From NBML01 sp029939535 (GTDB taxonomy: Bacteria > Desulfobacterota > Desulfobacteria > Desulfobacterales > Desulfobacteraceae), in contig JAOZST010000175.1 in NCBI GenBank assembly GCA_029939535.1, positions 1 through 8,045 on the forward strand: DNA of 8,045 nt, written 5' to 3'. Numbering within the stretch: the first letter of the stretch is position 1; every line of letters starts with the position of its first letter. Under the pieces are notes generated by a model. It saw only the letters and a list, made by a program, of their open reading frames with translations. It was not told the origin of the DNA and did no database searches. Below, piece by piece: positions 5,403-8,045 of this stretch. Made by a program: the position numbers and the translations under genes.

Positions 5403-8045
5403 TCAATTCAAGGCCTTTTTTTTAATATCATTTAATAAAATAAGGGCATCCAGGGGAGTCATATTTGAAATATCTGCTTTTTTCAGCATTTGCGTAAGCA
5501 ATTGTTCAGAATTTGAAAACAGTTCAAGCTGACCGTCATTTCTATCTTTTTTCTTTTTGGGTCTTTTTTTTTGTTTGCCTGGATTTTTTGATTCATATGG
5601 TTCATGGAGGTGTTGTTCTCCATTGTTTTTCTTTTCAATCCTGGACAATACCATTTTAGCGGAGTCTATTACTCTGTCCGGAATTCCGGCCAGTCTTGCC
5701 ACTTGAATTCCATAACTTTTATTGGTCCCGCCTTTTACAAGACGTCGTAAAAAGACAATGTTATCATTAAATTCCTTTACCGCAATATTGTAGTTTTTAA
5801 TGCGGGGTTTTATATCCTCCAGCTGGATCAGTTCATGGTAATGGGTGGCAAACAATGTCTTTACCCCTTTACCGTTCAGATCATGGAGGTATTCTGCCAC
5901 TGCCCAGGCAATGCTCATACCATCATAGGTACTGGTACCCCGTCCAATTTCATCCAGGATTACCAGGCTGTTTTCCGTGGCATTGTTAATGATATTGGCA
6001 GTTTCTTCCATTTCCACCATAAATGTACTCTGGCCCGAGGATAAATTGTCCAGGGCACCTACCCGGGTGAAAATCCTGTCTGTCAGGCCCAGGGAGGCTT
6101 TACCGGCTGGAACAAATGAGCCCATCTGGGCCATTAGAACGGTAAGGGCCACCTGTCTTAGGACCGTTGATTTACCAGCCATGTTCGGGCCTGTGATAAG
6201 CAATTGCTGATTTTCAATATTGTCCAGTTTGATGGAATTGGGAACATAGCGTTCCCCCTGGATAAGTTTTTCAACAACCGGATGTCTGCCGTCTTCAATA
6301 TCAATGAAATTCTCATTGTTGAGTTCAGGCTTTGTATAGGCATTTTCCGAAGCTGCCATGGCAAGTCCCTGGAGAACATCGATTTGAGCGATGAATTCCG
6401 CCATTTTCAAGATAAAAACTGCTTTGGCAACCACCTGATCCCTGACAGAGCAGAAAATTTCATATTCAAGGGCATTGCGTTTGTCCTGGGCATTTAAAAT
6501 TCTGGACTCCACCTGTTTCATTTCGTCGGTAATAAACCTCTCGGCATTTACAAGGGTCTGCTTCCGGATGTAATCCTCGGGGACCATTTTGGACTGGGCC
6601 TTGGAGATTTCTATAAAATATCCAAACACCTTATTATATTTTATCTTTAGAGAAGATAATTTGGTTTTTTCTTTTTCCCTGGCTTCTGTTTTTGCAATCC
6701 AGGATTTACCATCCCTGGTAATGGATAGAAGTTCATCCAGTTCAGGACTGTAACCGTCATTAATGATATCCCCTTCATTCAGCACATGGGCTGCATCCTC
6801 TCGGATGGAAGCTTCTATCAATACGGCAAGGGAGGCAAGTTCGGTGATCATTTGCTCCTGATTCTCAAGAAGGCTGCCGTTTAATGCTGGGTTTTTAAAC
6901 AAGGCAAGCTTTGTAAAAAGGTCAGGCAGTTTTTTTAAAGAGTTTTTAAGGGAAATTAAATCCTTTGCATTTCCCTGGCCCATGGATATTTTGCTGCCAA
7001 GGCGTTCAAGATCATATACGGCTTTTAAATGGGTAATAATTAATTGATGGATATGGGATGCCGTAAGGATCTCTTCCACACAGTCCAGGCGCTGCTGAAT
7101 TTTCTTCGGGTCAACCAGGGGATACCGAATCCAGTTTTTGATAAGCCGTCCGCCCATGGCAGTAACGGTCCTGTCCAGCACAAAAATCAAAGTGCCTTTT
7201 TTATCCAGGGTCTGGATATTGTTCAAAAGTTCAAGATTTTTACAGGACCGGTCATCGATTTTTAAAAAGTCGTCCAGGTCATAGGGGATGATCTGGAAAA
7301 TGTGCTGGGTATCCTGCATCTGGGTATTCTGAACATAGGATATTATGGCGCCGGCTGCCGAGATGGAGGCGTTCATACCTTCAACACCAAACCCTTCAAG
7401 GCTCCGGGTTTTAAATTTTTTCACCAGCCTTTCCCTTGCATCTTCCACATGGAAATGGCTTTTGTCCAGATAGGTGATTTGTCTGTTGGAAAACTTGTTT
7501 CTGATGTGTTTGTAAACAGGATCTTTTTCAAAGAAGGAGGGCAGGAGAATCTCCCTGGGATCAAGTTTTAAAACTTCGTCAATTAAAGCAGGAGGGATGG
7601 AATTTTCTGTTCTTTCCATTTGGCAGGTTTTAAAACTGCCCGTGGAAATATCAAGACAGGCAAGCCCTGCTGCTGCCTTTACCCTGGAGATTCCCACCAG
7701 AAAATTATTGGATTTTTTATCCAAAAGGGATTCGTTTAGGATCATACCCGGGGTAATGACCCTGACCACCTCCCTCTTAACCAGTCCCCTGGCAAGAGCC
7801 GCATCCTCCACCTGCTCACATACAGCTACCTTGCAGCCGTTTTCTATGAGTTTGGCAATATAATTGTCTGCAGCCCGGAAAGGTATCCCGCACATGGGGA
7901 TTGGAGAACTGTCATTCTTATTTCTGGAGGTCAGGGCAATCTCAAGGATGGAGGCTGCTTTCTGGGCATCCCCAAGAAACATTTCATAAAAATCCCCCAT
8001 CCGGTAAAAAAGTATGGCATCTTTGTATTGCTCTTTGATGGAAAG
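5403..8045 (-). CDS. mutS: DNA mismatch repair protein MutS (5' end outside window)
   Basis: MutS clamps onto mismatches and, with ATP, recruits the downstream repair proteins. The frame stays open through the right edge: the 15 codons at 8001-8045 encode residues ending in DAILFYR, directly before MGDFYEMF. The true start is therefore beyond the window, and the ATG at 7998-8000 is internal. About 880 residues are visible, nearly the whole protein. Numbering from that internal Met, the mismatch-probing Phe-Tyr-Glu is at 4-6, and connector, lever and clamp regions follow. Walker A GPNMAGKST is at 604-612 (Lys610), Walker B ILDEIGRGTS at 681-690, and the ATHYHEL switch at 718-724. The dimerising helix-turn-helix region is near 760-790. 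A Lys-rich linker (809-819) leads to QLELF (824-828), a good match to the beta-clamp-binding pentapeptide, and a C-terminal TPLDAL oligomerisation segment. It is the most upstream visible gene of a four-gene minus-strand operon. Confidence 0.97.
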   Translation of the reverse strand, partial: LSIKEQYKDAILFYRMGDFYEMFLGDAQKAASILEIALTSRNKNDSSPIPMCGIPFRAADNYIAKLIENGCKVAVCEQVEDAALARGLVKREVVRVITPGMILNESLLDKKSNNFLVGISRVKAAAGLACLDISTGSFKTCQMERTENSIPPALIDEVLKLDPREILLPSFFEKDPVYKHIRNKFSNRQITYLDKSHFHVEDARERLVKKFKTRSLEGFGVEGMNASISAAGAIISYVQNTQMQDTQHIFQIIPYDLDDFLKIDDRSCKNLELLNNIQTLDKKGTLIFVLDRTVTAMGGRLIKNWIRYPLVDPKKIQQRLDCVEEILTASHIHQLIITHLKAVYDLERLGSKISMGQGNAKDLISLKNSLKKLPDLFTKLALFKNPALNGSLLENQEQMITELASLAVLIEASIREDAAHVLNEGDIINDGYSPELDELLSITRDGKSWIAKTEAREKEKTKLSSLKIKYNKVFGYFIEISKAQSKMVPEDYIRKQTLVNAERFITDEMKQVESRILNAQDKRNALEYEIFCSVRDQVVAKAVFILKMAEFIAQIDVLQGLAMAASENAYTKPELNNENFIDIEDGRHPVVEKLIQGERYVPNSIKLDNIENQQLLITGPNMAGKSTVLRQVALTVLMAQMGSFVPAGKASLGLTDRIFTRVGALDNLSSGQSTFMVEMEETANIINNATENSLVILDEIGRGTSTYDGMSIAWAVAEYLHDLNGKGVKTLFATHYHELIQLEDIKPRIKNYNIAVKEFNDNIVFLRRLVKGGTNKSYGIQVARLAGIPDRVIDSAKMVLSRIEKKNNGEQHLHEPYESKNPGKQKKRPKKKKDRNDGQLELFSNSEQLLTQMLKKADISNMTPLDALILLNDIKKKALN
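5564..5572 (-). repeat. A9 homopolymer inside mutS
   Basis: Nine consecutive A on the coding strand (T on the plus strand) fall in the Gln-Lys-Lys-Arg codons of the Lys-rich linker, about 11 codons before the QLELF clamp-binding motif (5517-5531). Two further interrupted A-runs follow at once. Such tracts are prone to slippage of one base. Confidence 0.9.

Noticed and set aside
5403..5405. TGA at the end of mutS as a possible selenocysteine codon joining mutS to the amidase
   Set aside because: MutS ends at its normal length after the TPLDAL segment, and the amidase begins with a proper signal peptide. There is no reason to expect recoding.
5415..5421. A-AAA-AAG heptamer in phase near the end of mutS, as in programmed -1 frameshift sites
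   Set aside because: Slippage would only replace the last three residues with about nine before a TAG. No stimulatory stem or upstream Shine-Dalgarno is evident, and Lys-rich codons explain it.

Overview
The window looks like chromosomal DNA from a marine-type, anaerobic deltaproteobacterium, probably of the Desulfobacterales (Desulfobacter/Desulfobacula-like). This is inferred from moderate-to-low GC, a deltaproteobacterial-type F-ATPase c subunit encoded apart from the F1 genes, a tetratricopeptide-like/AMIN/Amidase_3 cell-wall amidase, and crotonase and ACT-domain genes. No database search was possible, so the placement rests on protein style only.

Layout. The left edge (1-67) is a perfect 18-bp tandem array that may be the 3' end of atpB. 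It is followed by an A/T-rich leader and atpE (139-408), then a strong intrinsic terminator (437-478) that closes the ATP-synthase operon. A short intergenic region with a candidate extended -10 promoter leads into a compact plus-strand operon (594-2394). This encodes a PilZ-domain protein with complete c-di-GMP-binding motifs, an unrecognised 101-residue charged protein, and a ParA/MinD-type ATPase with an N-terminal four-cysteine zinc ribbon.

The right two thirds (2444-8045) is a minus-strand operon. In transcription order it holds mutS (5' end beyond the window), an exported N-acetylmuramoyl-L-alanine amidase, an enoyl-CoA hydratase/crotonase, and a tandem ACT-domain protein. Gaps are 3, 20 and 29 nt, so these genes are probably co-transcribed. 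The two operons converge at 2395-2443, where alternative inverted repeats lie but no classic terminator is seen.

How the genes work together. AtpE forms the rotor ring of ATP synthase and carries Gln/Glu/Ser/Tyr at the ion site, as sodium-binding rings do. The PilZ-X-ParA trio is the most interesting accessory-looking unit: a c-di-GMP receptor next to a positioning-type ATPase with no ParB partner suggests a second-messenger-linked localisation module of unknown cargo. The mutS operon mixes DNA repair, daughter-cell separation and acyl-CoA/amino-acid metabolism, so co-transcription there need not mean a shared pathway. No tRNA, rRNA, CRISPR, insertion sequence or phage gene was seen.
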